The translations under genes and the position numbers were made by a program. Shown piece by piece: positions 26,509 through 35,357 of a stretch of DNA of 64,000 nucleotides (the stretch's first letter is position 1; each line of letters starts with the position of its first letter). This DNA comes from Lachnospiraceae bacterium UBA7182. Lineage in GTDB: Bacteria; Bacillota; Clostridia; Lachnospirales; Lachnospiraceae. The stretch covers positions 1 through 64,000 of the forward strand of contig DKVI01000047.1 of the NCBI GenBank assembly GCA_002491115.1, given 5' to 3'. The notes under the pieces are model-generated. The model was given only the letters and a program-made list of their open reading frames with translations, was not told the DNA's origin and searched no databases.

Positions 26509-29208
26509 TTGAATCATTTGAAATTTATTGATGAACACGGCAGTTTTTTAATGAAGCAGCCGGAAAATACAAGTTATTTATATTTTCCTCTGGCATCTGA
26601 GACTGGATTAAAGAGTGCCGTTACGCCAAATCTTGGCGGGGATTCCAAAACGGATCAGGAAACCTTCCTTTTAGAGCCGGTAAGTTCCGAAAATCTGCAT
26701 AATAACCGTTCTACCCGTAATTTCTGGTTTTTAAAAAATGGAACGGATGTATATTCGGCTACTGGAGCTTCGGCAGAACAGGAAGCCTTACGGTTTTCAG
26801 AACTGCAGGATGAAAGTGAGTTGACCGCGGGGTTTATGTGGCAGACTGTAAGGAGATTTTCTAAAATCCATCAGATGACATCCACAGTTACTTCTTTTAT
26901 TCCAAAAGACAGCAATGTGGAGATTATGTATGTGACTGTGGAAAATCGATCGAAAGTTACACAGGAATTAACCGCTTATGCCGCGGTTCCTGTCTATGGG
27001 CGCAGCGCGGATAATATTCGTGATCATCGGAATGTAACCTCCATGCTTCACCGCATAGAGACACATCAAAACGGAGTGTTTGTCTGCCCTTCCATGTCTT
27101 TTGATGAAAAGGGGCATCGTCCAAATCATAAAATATATTATGTTGCGGGATATATGGGGAATGGTGACATGCCGAAGAATTTTTACCCCACGGTGGAAAG
27201 TTTTCTGGGTGAAGGCGGAAGCTTTATACATCCTCGTGCTGTTTATGAACAGACTTTGGGTTATCCGGCTTTCAGTTACACGGCCGGTAAAGAGGCGATG
27301 GGAGCTTTCCGATTTGAGTCCATTTCTCTGGCGCCCGGAGAAAAAGCGGATTATATAATCCTTATCGGCGTGGAAGACAAAAAAGAAAAAATTGCTGATA
27401 TATTGAAAAAATATAATACTGCGGACAAAGTGCGGAAGGTTTTTGAAGATACGAAATGTTACTGGCAGAATCAGGTGAAAGTAAATTTTCATACAAGTGA
27501 TACGAATTTTGACAGTTTGATGAAATGGATTTGCTTTCAACCGTTTCTGCGTCGATTGTTCGGCTGTTCTTTCCTTCCGCATCACGACTATGGACGCGGC
27601 GGCCGTGGATGGAGGGATCTGTGGCAGGACTGCCTTTCTCTGCTGTTTACAGAACCTGGACAGGTAGGGCATATGATTGCTTTGAATTATGGAGGCGTCC
27701 GTATGGACGGAACAAACGCGACAATCATCGGAAGCAGGGACGGCAGTTTTCTCGCGGACCGGAATGGAATTACCCGGGTCTGGATGGATCATGCGCTCTG
27801 GCCACTGATGACAACAAAGCTTTATATAGACCAGACAGGGGATGTTGAGATATTAAATAAGAAAATTCCTTATTTTAAAGACGCGCAGACAATGCGTGGC
27901 ACGAAAGTGGATACTTTATGGAATCCGGAATATGGGAATCAACAGCGTACCAGTGAAAATGAAGTTTATATGGGAAGTATTCTGGAACATCTGCTGATCC
28001 AGCAGTTGACTTCCTTTTATGATGTGGGAGATCATAATATTTACAGACTCAGAGACGCTGATTGGAACGATGCTCTGGATATGGCTTCCGAACATGGCGA
28101 AAGCGTCGCTTTTACCTGCGCTTACGCCGGGAACCTGCGGAATCTTGCGGCAATGATACGCCTTTTGGACAGCCGTTCTTCTATTCGTACAATTGAACTT
28201 TCAGAAGAAATTATGGTCCTGCTGGAAAACAATACGGAAATCTTTGATGACATCAATGAAAAGCACAAAATATTGTTAAAATATCTGGAACAATGTCAGC
28301 ATAGAGTCGGCAAGAAGCGTGTCAGCCTTCCGCTTTCTGCCATTGCTGTAAATCTGCTCCAGAAAGCGAACTGGCTTGTTGCTCATTTAAGGGCGCAGGA
28401 ATGGATTGATATATCTGAAGAAGAAGGCTGGTATAACAGTTATTATGACAACCATGGACGGGCCGTTGAAGGGGTTTTTGGAAATCATGTACGCATGATG
28501 CTGACCGGGCAGGTTTTTGCGGTTATGAGCGGTGTCGCGGAAGATGATCAGATTAAGAAAATCACCAAAAGCGCGGACCATTACCTTTACCGAAAAGAGA
28601 TCGGCGGTTATCGTCTGAACACGGATTTTCAGGAATTGAAATTTGATATGGGGCGCATGTTTGGGTTCGCCTATGGAGAAAAAGAAAACGGAGCCGTATT
28701 TTCCCATATGACGGTTATGTATGCCAATGCCCTGTACCGCAGAGGATTTGTAAAAGAAGGATGGAAGGCATTGAAAACGCTTGCGGATACCGTTCTGGAT
28801 TTTGATATCAGTCATATTTACCCGGGCATACCGGAGTATTTTCGCTCTGACGGGCGCGGTATGTATCAGTATCTCACAGGTGCGGCGAGCTGGTTCATGT
28901 TAACGATGATTACAGAGGTTTTTGGAGTCCGTGGAGAGGCGGGAGATCTTACTTTGCATCCAAGGCTTTTGGCATGCCAGTTTGACACAGAAGGGACTGC
29001 TTCTATTACCGTTCCCTTTGCAGGCAAAGATTTTATCATTATTTATAAAAACAAAGACAATAAAGACTTTGGTTCCTATATTATTGATTCTGCTTCGTGT
29101 GACGATACGGAGATTGTTGTCACGGAAGAGTCGTTTGTTCTTCTTCCCCGACCATTGCTCACTGCTTTATCGGACGACTTGCACAGGATTATCGTAAATC
29201 TGGCATAA
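26509..29208 (+). CDS. GH94 glycoside phosphorylase, laminaribiose-phosphorylase-like branch
   Basis: An 899-residue intracellular enzyme that would split a beta-glucoside with inorganic phosphate, giving a sugar 1-phosphate. The N-terminal beta-sandwich has NLGGDSKTDQETFLLEPVS and NNRSTRNFWF, features of the group that holds laminaribiose phosphorylase. The catalytic Asp is D518 in RDADWNDALD, and the phosphate-side region has GRGGRGWRDLWQD. It starts at TTG 26509 with AAAGGGG. The gene heads a divergent operon with a second GH94 enzyme. Beta-1,3-glucobiose is the best guess for substrate; other linkages are possible. Confidence 0.85.
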   Translation: MNHLKFIDEHGSFLMKQPENTSYLYFPLASETGLKSAVTPNLGGDSKTDQETFLLEPVSSENLHNNRSTRNFWFLKNGTDVYSATGASAEQEALRFSELQDESELTAGFMWQTVRRFSKIHQMTSTVTSFIPKDSNVEIMYVTVENRSKVTQELTAYAAVPVYGRSADNIRDHRNVTSMLHRIETHQNGVFVCPSMSFDEKGHRPNHKIYYVAGYMGNGDMPKNFYPTVESFLGEGGSFIHPRAVYEQTLGYPAFSYTAGKEAMGAFRFESISLAPGEKADYIILIGVEDKKEKIADILKKYNTADKVRKVFEDTKCYWQNQVKVNFHTSDTNFDSLMKWICFQPFLRRLFGCSFLPHHDYGRGGRGWRDLWQDCLSLLFTEPGQVGHMIALNYGGVRMDGTNATIIGSRDGSFLADRNGITRVWMDHALWPLMTTKLYIDQTGDVEILNKKIPYFKDAQTMRGTKVDTLWNPEYGNQQRTSENEVYMGSILEHLLIQQLTSFYDVGDHNIYRLRDADWNDALDMASEHGESVAFTCAYAGNLRNLAAMIRLLDSRSSIRTIELSEEIMVLLENNTEIFDDINEKHKILLKYLEQCQHRVGKKRVSLPLSAIAVNLLQKANWLVAHLRAQEWIDISEEEGWYNSYYDNHGRAVEGVFGNHVRMMLTGQVFAVMSGVAEDDQIKKITKSADHYLYRKEIGGYRLNTDFQELKFDMGRMFGFAYGEKENGAVFSHMTVMYANALYRRGFVKEGWKALKTLADTVLDFDISHIYPGIPEYFRSDGRGMYQYLTGAASWFMLTMITEVFGVRGEAGDLTLHPRLLACQFDTEGTASITVPFAGKDFIIIYKNKDNKDFGSYIIDSASCDDTEIVVTEESFVLLPRPLLTALSDDLHRIIVNLA

Positions 29209-29256
29209 CAATGGACAGTACTTTATTTTCACTCAGGAAAGGACAGTTATAATTAT

Positions 29257-31668
29257 ATGCGATATGGATATTTTGATGACATAAACAGAGAATATGTGAT
29301 TGACAGACCGGATACGCCGGCGCCCTGGGTAAATTATCTGGGTTCTCCGGAGTATGGCGCGATTATTTCCAATCATGCAGGCGGATACAGTTTTGCAAAA
29401 TCCGGCGCAAACGGACGGATTCTCCGATATGTTTTTAACCATTTTGATCAGCCGGGGAGATATCTTTATATCCGCGACAATGCGTCCGGGGATTACTGGT
29501 CTGCCTCCTGGCAGCCGGTTGGCAAGGATCTTAATTCTTACAAAAATATATGCCGCCATGGTATGGGCTATACCAGGATGACTGCCGATTACAGTGGGAT
29601 CAGGTCTGAAGCTTTTTATTATGTTCCTTTGGGAAAAAGTTGTGAAGTGTGGGCGCTTTCTGTAACCAATCATTCTGTTCACAGCAGAAATCTTACATTA
29701 ACCGGCTACGCCGAATTTACGAATCACAGCAATTATGAACAGGATCAGGTAAATTTGCAGTATTCCCTCTTTATTGCAAAAACGCTGTTTGAAAAAAACA
29801 GAATCATTCAGCAGATCCACGGAAATCTGGATACTTTGCCGGAAAAGAAACAGGTGGATAACAAAAATGTGACGGAGCGCTTCTTTGGCCTTGCAGGCGC
29901 CGATGTATCCTCTTACTGCGGAGAAAAAGAATATTTCCTGGGTAAATATCATGGGTACGGCAATCCGCAGGGTGTTCTGTCCGGTGATCTTGGGAATGTG
30001 ACCAGTTATAATGAAAATTCCTGCGGCGCGCTTTCCTGTATGATTACGCTGGCTCCGGGAGAGACAAAAACTGTCGCTTTTGTGCTTGGAACAGGCGGTA
30101 TTGATGAGTCGTCTGCGTTTCTTGATGATTATGCAGATCCGTCAGTAAAGATTCGGCAGGAATTGGCAGAACTGAAAAACGACTGGTCTGAAAAACTGGA
30201 TCATCTGAAAGTAAATACACCCAGTCCGGAATTTAATACTATGATAAATACCTGGAACGCTTACAACTGTTTTATGACGTTTATCTGGTCCCGGGCAGCC
30301 TCTTTTATTTACTGCGGTCTTCGCAACGGCTATGGATATCGGGATACTGTACAGGATATCCAGGGAATTATCCATCTTGCGCCGGAGATGGCGGCGGAAA
30401 AGATCCGCTTTATGCTTTCGGCGCAGGTAAGCAACGGCGGCGGACTTCCTCTTGTGAAGTTTACTCATTGTCCGGGGCATGAAGATACGCCGGATGACGC
30501 TTCCTACAGGCAGGAAACAGGGCATCCCGCCTATCGCGCGGATGACGCGCTGTGGCTTTTTCCGACCGTATACAAATACATTGCCGAAACCGGAAATCTT
30601 ACGTTTTTAAATGAGATCATTCCGTTCGCGGATAAAGATAAAGCAAGTGTTTATGAACATCTGAAACGCGCGGTTGCATTTTCATTTGCGCATCTTGGAC
30701 CTCATGGTCTGCCGGCAGGACTCTACGCGGACTGGAATGACTGCCTGCGGCTGGGTGCAAATGGTGAATCTTCTTTTGTCGCGCTGCAGTTTTACTACGC
30801 GATAACTCTTTTAAAGAAGTTCGCTGAGTATAAGAAAGATACAGGTTATATAAAATATCTTGAAGAAAAACAGGCAGAAATCGCAGAATTGATTCAAAAA
30901 TTGTGTTGGGATCAGGACCGGTTTATCCGTGGGTACACAGAAAACGGAGAACGGATTGGCGCCCCGGAAGATCCTGAAGCCAATCTGTGGCTGAATCCGC
31001 AGAGCTGGGCCGTAATCAGCGGACTTGCGACCGGCGTGCAGGCTGACAGGGCGCTTACAAATGTTTATGAGCAATTGAATACCGACTATGGTGTTCTTTT
31101 GATGAATCCGCCATACCATGCGCATGCTTTCGAGGGAGCGCTTGCTGTCATCTACAATCAGGGAACAAAAGAAAACGCCGGCATTTTCTCCCAGTCCCAG
31201 GGCTGGCTGCTTCTTGCGGAAGCTTTGTGCGGACACGGAGACAGAGCTTTTACTTATTTTATGGAGAATGCACCCGCTGCCTGGAATGATCGGGCTGAGA
31301 TTCGTCGTCTGGAACCTTATTGCTATGGACAGTTTACGGAAGGGCGCGCAAGTAAACATCCGGGTCGATCTCATGTCCACTGGCTGACCGGCACTGCCTC
31401 AACCATGATGGTCGGGTGCGTGGAAGGGATTCTGGGTATCCGTCCGGATCTGACAGGAATCCGGCTGTCTCCGTCTATTCCAAAGGACTGGACTCATGTG
31501 GAGATTGAAAAAGACTTTCGAGGAAAACATCTGCATATTCAAATTGAGAATCCGAACAGACGGGAATCAGGATGTGAAAAGTTTATTTTAAACGGTAAAG
31601 AATTGGATGGCAGTTATATTCCTGCCGTCTGTCTTGAAGCCAGGAATGAAATTCGGCTTATTCTTTAA
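29257..31668 (+). CDS. GH94 glycoside phosphorylase, chitobiose/cellobionate-phosphorylase-like branch
   Basis: An 803-residue phosphorylase. The start MRYGYFDDINREYVI resembles cellobiose and chitobiose phosphorylases, and PGRYLYIRDN, GDYWSASWQPV and the length match the N,N'-diacetylchitobiose phosphorylase group more closely. The catalytic Asp is D492 in YADWNDCL; NGYGYRDTVQD and HWLTGTAS line the active site in the family. It lies 48 nt after the first GH94 gene and shares no recent duplication with it. Its 3' end overlaps the converging AraC gene by 11 nt. Exact substrate is unsettled. Confidence 0.87.
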   Translation: MRYGYFDDINREYVIDRPDTPAPWVNYLGSPEYGAIISNHAGGYSFAKSGANGRILRYVFNHFDQPGRYLYIRDNASGDYWSASWQPVGKDLNSYKNICRHGMGYTRMTADYSGIRSEAFYYVPLGKSCEVWALSVTNHSVHSRNLTLTGYAEFTNHSNYEQDQVNLQYSLFIAKTLFEKNRIIQQIHGNLDTLPEKKQVDNKNVTERFFGLAGADVSSYCGEKEYFLGKYHGYGNPQGVLSGDLGNVTSYNENSCGALSCMITLAPGETKTVAFVLGTGGIDESSAFLDDYADPSVKIRQELAELKNDWSEKLDHLKVNTPSPEFNTMINTWNAYNCFMTFIWSRAASFIYCGLRNGYGYRDTVQDIQGIIHLAPEMAAEKIRFMLSAQVSNGGGLPLVKFTHCPGHEDTPDDASYRQETGHPAYRADDALWLFPTVYKYIAETGNLTFLNEIIPFADKDKASVYEHLKRAVAFSFAHLGPHGLPAGLYADWNDCLRLGANGESSFVALQFYYAITLLKKFAEYKKDTGYIKYLEEKQAEIAELIQKLCWDQDRFIRGYTENGERIGAPEDPEANLWLNPQSWAVISGLATGVQADRALTNVYEQLNTDYGVLLMNPPYHAHAFEGALAVIYNQGTKENAGIFSQSQGWLLLAEALCGHGDRAFTYFMENAPAAWNDRAEIRRLEPYCYGQFTEGRASKHPGRSHVHWLTGTASTMMVGCVEGILGIRPDLTGIRLSPSIPKDWTHVEIEKDFRGKHLHIQIENPNRRESGCEKFILNGKELDGSYIPAVCLEARNEIRLIL

Positions 31669-32437
31669 GCATATTATCCTGTGTGTCTATTACAATATCC
31701 CATTGGGCCGCATAGTTCAGGTCGCGGTACTTCTTTGGCGTCATACCGACATATTCCCGAAACTGCTGTATAAAATGGCTTTGGGAGGAAAAGGATAATC
31801 GGTTTGCAATATCAATCATTGAGTATTCACTGTATTGAAGCAGATTTTTAGCTATTTCTATTTTCTGTCTGCGTATGTATGCGCTGACAGAATCGCCGGT
31901 TTCTCTTTTGAACAGGCGGGACAGATAACTGGCGGATACACCAAGTTCATCCGCCAGATCTTCAATAGTGATCCGTTCTTTAATATGGGAATAGATGTAT
32001 TCTTTGCAAGTACTGATGTGCCTGGAATTTGTGTCGCTCTGGCATATTTTACGCATTTTTTCTGTATAATCCAGGACCATTTCATCATGCAGATTTCGTA
32101 CCCCCTGTACGGTGTGTATATCATCCAGCTGCTGAATATAGAAATCACTCATTCTGAAAGCCTGTTCCAGCGCCATGCCTTTTTGCCTGCACAGGCGTGT
32201 AATCATTGCTGTTGTAATAACAAAATGATATTTTAAATTTGTAATGTGGTTACGGGAAAGTACGCCTACTCCGTCACTGTCTAAAAATCTTTCCTGTTCA
32301 CAGTTTTTCCTGACTGCTTCCACATCTCCGCTGGTTACTGACTGATAAAATAAAAATTCTTCTGTCGGCTGCCGATGTTCTATTTCATCCATCTCATCCT
32401 CTGCTTCCAGAAGATGCCATTCATTTTGATATCCCAT
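31658..32437 (-). CDS. AraC-family transcriptional regulator
   Basis: A 259-residue regulator. The C-terminal 100 residues are the two helix-turn-helix AraC domain: ITIEDLADELGVSASYLSRLFKRETG and SMIDIANRLSFSSQSHFIQQFREYVGMTPKKYR. The N-terminal helical part is not a recognised sugar-binding cupin. ATG 32437 was chosen because AGAGG lies before it; the in-frame ATG 32485 has no ribosome site. It probably activates the two divergent sugar operons through the sites at 26337-26433. Confidence 0.9.
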   Translation of the reverse strand: MGYQNEWHLLEAEDEMDEIEHRQPTEEFLFYQSVTSGDVEAVRKNCEQERFLDSDGVGVLSRNHITNLKYHFVITTAMITRLCRQKGMALEQAFRMSDFYIQQLDDIHTVQGVRNLHDEMVLDYTEKMRKICQSDTNSRHISTCKEYIYSHIKERITIEDLADELGVSASYLSRLFKRETGDSVSAYIRRQKIEIAKNLLQYSEYSMIDIANRLSFSSQSHFIQQFREYVGMTPKKYRDLNYAAQWDIVIDTQDNMLKE

Positions 32438-32625
32438 AGTATCATCCTCTTTATCCCTGCTCATATCTGTCGTTTTAGAAGTCATTTTACAGTTATTAAT
32501 ATATCATTATTGATTTAAAGAAACAATAGTTGTTTTAGATTCTCGTGAAAGGCGGCATGGAAGTATGGCGCCGGATTCAGGTGGGGCTGCTATTCAATCA
32601 CCAGGTAAGGATAAGACAGCTGTGT

Positions 32626-32654
32626 TTGTAAAAGCCGTAAAGGGGTGTTATAAT
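32626..32654 (+). promoter_or_regulatory. Promoter of the thioesterase gene
   Basis: TTGTAA (32626-32631), 17-nt spacer, perfect TATAAT (32649-32654), 37 nt before the ATG at 32691. Confidence 0.6.
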
Positions 32655-32690
32655 AAATGAACAGTTGATCTGGAAATGGAGGGATTATAC

Positions 32691-33107
32691 ATGATATATA
32701 CACATCAGACCCAGTACTATGAGACGGACCAGATGGGAATCATTCATCATTCCAACTACATCCGCTGGATGGAAGAAGCAAGGGTGGCTTATCTGGAAGC
32801 GCTGGGATTTCCTTATGAGACAGTGGAGGAAGCCGGTTTTATCAGCCCTGTGCTGGGAGTCCAGTGTGAGTATAAGGCGATGACACATTTTGGAGACAGA
32901 GTTTGTGTTGATGTGCGGCTGTCTTCTTTTAAGGGCGTAAAATATGAAATGTCCTATGTGATGAAGATTGAAAAGACGCAGAAAGTGTGTGCGGTTGGCT
33001 CTACGAAGCACTGTTATTTGAGAAAAGACGGTCATCCGGCCAATATTAAAAAAGAATATCCGGCTTTGTATGAGCGCAGTATGCGCGCATTGGAGGAGGA
33101 CCGTTGA
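32691..33107 (+). CDS. Acyl-CoA thioesterase, YbgC/4HBT family
   Basis: A 138-residue hot-dog-fold thioesterase that would hydrolyse acyl-CoA or acyl-ACP thioesters in the cytosol. The motif YYETDQMGIIHHSNYIRWMEEAR holds the catalytic Asp of the 4-hydroxybenzoyl-CoA thioesterase group. GGAGGG supports ATG 32691 over the ATG five codons earlier. The stop overlaps the TTG start of the acyltransferase gene by 4 nt, so the two are coupled. Confidence 0.9.
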   Translation: MIYTHQTQYYETDQMGIIHHSNYIRWMEEARVAYLEALGFPYETVEEAGFISPVLGVQCEYKAMTHFGDRVCVDVRLSSFKGVKYEMSYVMKIEKTQKVCAVGSTKHCYLRKDGHPANIKKEYPALYERSMRALEEDR

Positions 33108-33844
33108 AACAGGAACGCTACTATCTGCTGGACGGGTTAAGAGGGATTACACTGATCAGTATGATTTTATACCATGGTATGTTTGATCTGGTGGAGCTGT
33201 ACGGTGTGCAGGTGTCCTGGTTCTGGAACATGCCGGGGTATGTGTGGCAGCAGAGCATCTGCTGGACTTTTATCCTTCTGTCAGGTTTCTGCTGGCGGTT
33301 TGGAAGCGCCAGGATGAAAAGAGGGCTTATAATCTCTGGATGCGGGGCGGTCATTACGGCGGTGACCTGTCTGGTCATGCCCTCGGAGCGGATTTTGTTC
33401 GGCATTCTGACTTTTACCGGCGCTGCCATGCTGCTTATAATCCCGTTGTCAGGAATCCTTTCTAAAATACCGGCGTGGGCGGGATTTTTTGCCAGCGGCT
33501 TTTTATTTTTTCTGACCAGAAATATCAATCAGGGCTATTTCGGATTCGAGTCCGTACACCTGGGAACGTTACCCAGGGGCCTGTATCAGGGGTATTTTAT
33601 GACGTTTCTGGGCTTTCCGAAGCCGGGCTTTTTCTCCAGTGACTATTTTTCCCTGATTCCCTGGATCTTTTTGTATCTGTGCGGATATTTTCTGCATGAC
33701 ATTTTTATGCCCCGGGAATCGGTGCAGGCTTTCTTTCGGAAGCGGGCGGGGGCATTAGAATGGATCGGAAGGCACAGTCTGCCGATTTATATGATCCACC
33801 AGCCGGTGCTGATGGCAGTTTTCACGTTTTTGTTTCACCATTGA
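33104..33844 (+). CDS. Membrane acyltransferase-like protein (DUF1624 / HGSNAT catalytic type)
   Basis: A 246-residue integral membrane protein with about seven helices. The start RYYLLDGLRGITLISMILYHGMFD and the end LEWIGRHSLPIYMIHQPVL are typical of the DUF1624 family related to heparan-alpha-glucosaminide acetyltransferase and acyltransferase-3 enzymes. It uses a TTG start inside the thioesterase stop (TTGA overlap) with GGAGGA as ribosome site. Substrate is unknown; coupling to a thioesterase hints at acyl-group handling. Confidence 0.8.
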   Translation: MKQERYYLLDGLRGITLISMILYHGMFDLVELYGVQVSWFWNMPGYVWQQSICWTFILLSGFCWRFGSARMKRGLIISGCGAVITAVTCLVMPSERILFGILTFTGAAMLLIIPLSGILSKIPAWAGFFASGFLFFLTRNINQGYFGFESVHLGTLPRGLYQGYFMTFLGFPKPGFFSSDYFSLIPWIFLYLCGYFLHDIFMPRESVQAFFRKRAGALEWIGRHSLPIYMIHQPVLMAVFTFLFHH

Positions 33845-33881
33845 CTTTTAGGAGAACAGATGGTAACATAGTAAAACGTAA

Positions 33882-33962
33882 GCGGAATTGATGGAATTGG
33901 CAGACATGCAAGATTTAGGTTCTTGTGCCTTTGGCGTGAGGGTTCGAGTCCCTCATTCCGCA
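33882..33962 (+). tRNA. tRNA-Leu (anticodon UAG)
   Basis: The acceptor arms GCGGAAT and ATTCCGC pair fully, with discriminator A at 33962. The anticodon stem CAAGA/TCTTG closes a 7-nt loop TTTAGGT, giving UAG. A long variable arm (TGCCTTTGGCGT) and the T-arm GAGGGTTCGAGTCCCTC are as expected for a class II tRNA-Leu. CCA is not encoded. Confidence 0.96.
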
Positions 33963-33968
33963 TAAAGG

Positions 33969-34018
33969 AAGACAGCGGGCAGGCCGGATGAGAATTTCGG
34001 ACATTCCGCTGTCTTATT
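33969..34018 (+). terminator. Terminator after tRNA-Leu
   Basis: AAGACAGCGG (33969-33978) pairs perfectly with CCGCTGTCTT (34006-34015) and is followed by ATTTTAT. It also lies at the 3' end of the converging capA-like gene. Confidence 0.8.
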
Positions 34019-35191
34019 TTATGGCGTCAGAATCCCTTCCGGTGTGACGGACACATCAAAAGACAGTTCTTCCAGGTGCCGGAATAAAGAAGCGGGATTC
34101 TGTATCCGGGACAATACGCCGCCTGTCCGCTGACAGGGGATCAGTTTTAAGCTGACCGGATCTTCCGGGGAAAAAGAGGCTTCTAAAAGTAAGGTTTCGC
34201 TTCCCCGGTTGCCGAACAGATAATTTCCCAGGCTGTAGACAATGGGAACGCCGTTATAATACTCAAACCCCTGGAGTACATGGGGATGGCAGCCTACCAC
34301 CAGATCCGCGCCTGCGTCGATATATCCTTTTGCCAGGGCGCGCTGGTAATCTTCCGGGGTTTCATTGCGTTCAATTCCCCAGTGGACGAAAACGATAATA
34401 TGGTCATAAGCGCTTTTGGCGGCTTCGATGGCGGCGTTGAGTTTCGCAGGGTCATAGGTCTGGAACAGGCCGGGTGTGGTGTCTGTGGCATACCAGTCAT
34501 AGGAAGGGGATACTCTGGTAGCCCCGAAGATGGCAAAGGTCTGGCCGTTTACCGTGCGGACTGCCGGAGCGGACGCTTCCTGGATCGTATAGCCGCCCCC
34601 GATCCATCCGATTCCGGCCTGCTTTAAAGTATCCAGCGTGTCGCAGAACGCTTCTTTTCCAAAATCCAGCGCATGATTATTGGCCACTGTGACGATATCC
34701 GCGCCCAGCTCCAAAAAGATCTTCACATAGGCAGGGTCTGTGCGGAATGTATATTCTTTATCTTCCATGGCTTCGCCCTGGAGGCTGAAAGGAAATTCTT
34801 CATTTAGAAGAAAAAGGTCGGACTCTCTCATCTGGGAAAGCATATCTTCATCCGCCAGCGCAGAGATGCCGCTCTGATCATAAGCTGCCAGATACTGTTC
34901 GGAGAACATAACGTCCCCCGCGAAAGAAAGAACGGCCCTGAAAGGTTCGGGCGGTGTTCCCTCCGGAATTTCGGACCCGTCCGGTTCGGGCGTATTTTCC
35001 CCGCTTTTTTCCGGAAGCTTTGACGGAGACCCGGCAGGCGCTTTTTCTTGTTGCTGAACCGCTGTTTTTACCCTGGGAGGGTCCGGCGCGGGTTCTTCTT
35101 CTGCTGTGTGGATGAAGATTCCGGACAGGAAAATCAACAGAACACAGCCTGCCAAAATCATATAAATTCTTCTTAAATATCTTTTACGCAT
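34019..35191 (-). CDS. CapA-family (PGA_cap) metallophosphatase-like protein
   Basis: A 390-residue protein with an N-terminal membrane anchor (residues about 9-28), a Pro/Glu-rich linker to about 85, and the CapA fold: SFAGDVMFSEQYL, TVANNHALDFGKEAF, VFVHWGIERNETP and VGCHPHVLQGFEYYNG, which carry the metal-binding Asp, Asn and His residues. CapA proteins belong to poly-gamma-glutamate capsule systems, but no capB or capC is here and single copies are common with unknown roles. It acts outside the membrane. ATG 35191 follows AGAGGTG. Confidence 0.88.
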   Translation of the reverse strand: MRKRYLRRIYMILAGCVLLIFLSGIFIHTAEEEPAPDPPRVKTAVQQQEKAPAGSPSKLPEKSGENTPEPDGSEIPEGTPPEPFRAVLSFAGDVMFSEQYLAAYDQSGISALADEDMLSQMRESDLFLLNEEFPFSLQGEAMEDKEYTFRTDPAYVKIFLELGADIVTVANNHALDFGKEAFCDTLDTLKQAGIGWIGGGYTIQEASAPAVRTVNGQTFAIFGATRVSPSYDWYATDTTPGLFQTYDPAKLNAAIEAAKSAYDHIIVFVHWGIERNETPEDYQRALAKGYIDAGADLVVGCHPHVLQGFEYYNGVPIVYSLGNYLFGNRGSETLLLEASFSPEDPVSLKLIPCQRTGGVLSRIQNPASLFRHLEELSFDVSVTPEGILTP

Positions 35192-35281
35192 CAATAAAAC
35201 ACCTCTGTGATTTGTGTTTTTCTATCATATCACAAATGACAGGGAAAGTACATCCTGCACACATTCTCAGATCCTTTTCCC

Positions 35282-35310
35282 TTGCCCTTCTCCCTTTGTG
35301 AGGCTACAAT
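35282..35310 (+). promoter_or_regulatory. Promoter of pyrC
   Basis: TTGCCC (35282-35287), 17-nt spacer, TACAAT (35305-35310). The start of transcription would be near 35317, with a 40-nt leader. No attenuator hairpin or PyrR-type leader is seen. Confidence 0.5.
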
Positions 35311-35357
35311 AGAAGTACCAGATGACAACGATTCTAAATCATAACAGGAGGCTTAGC

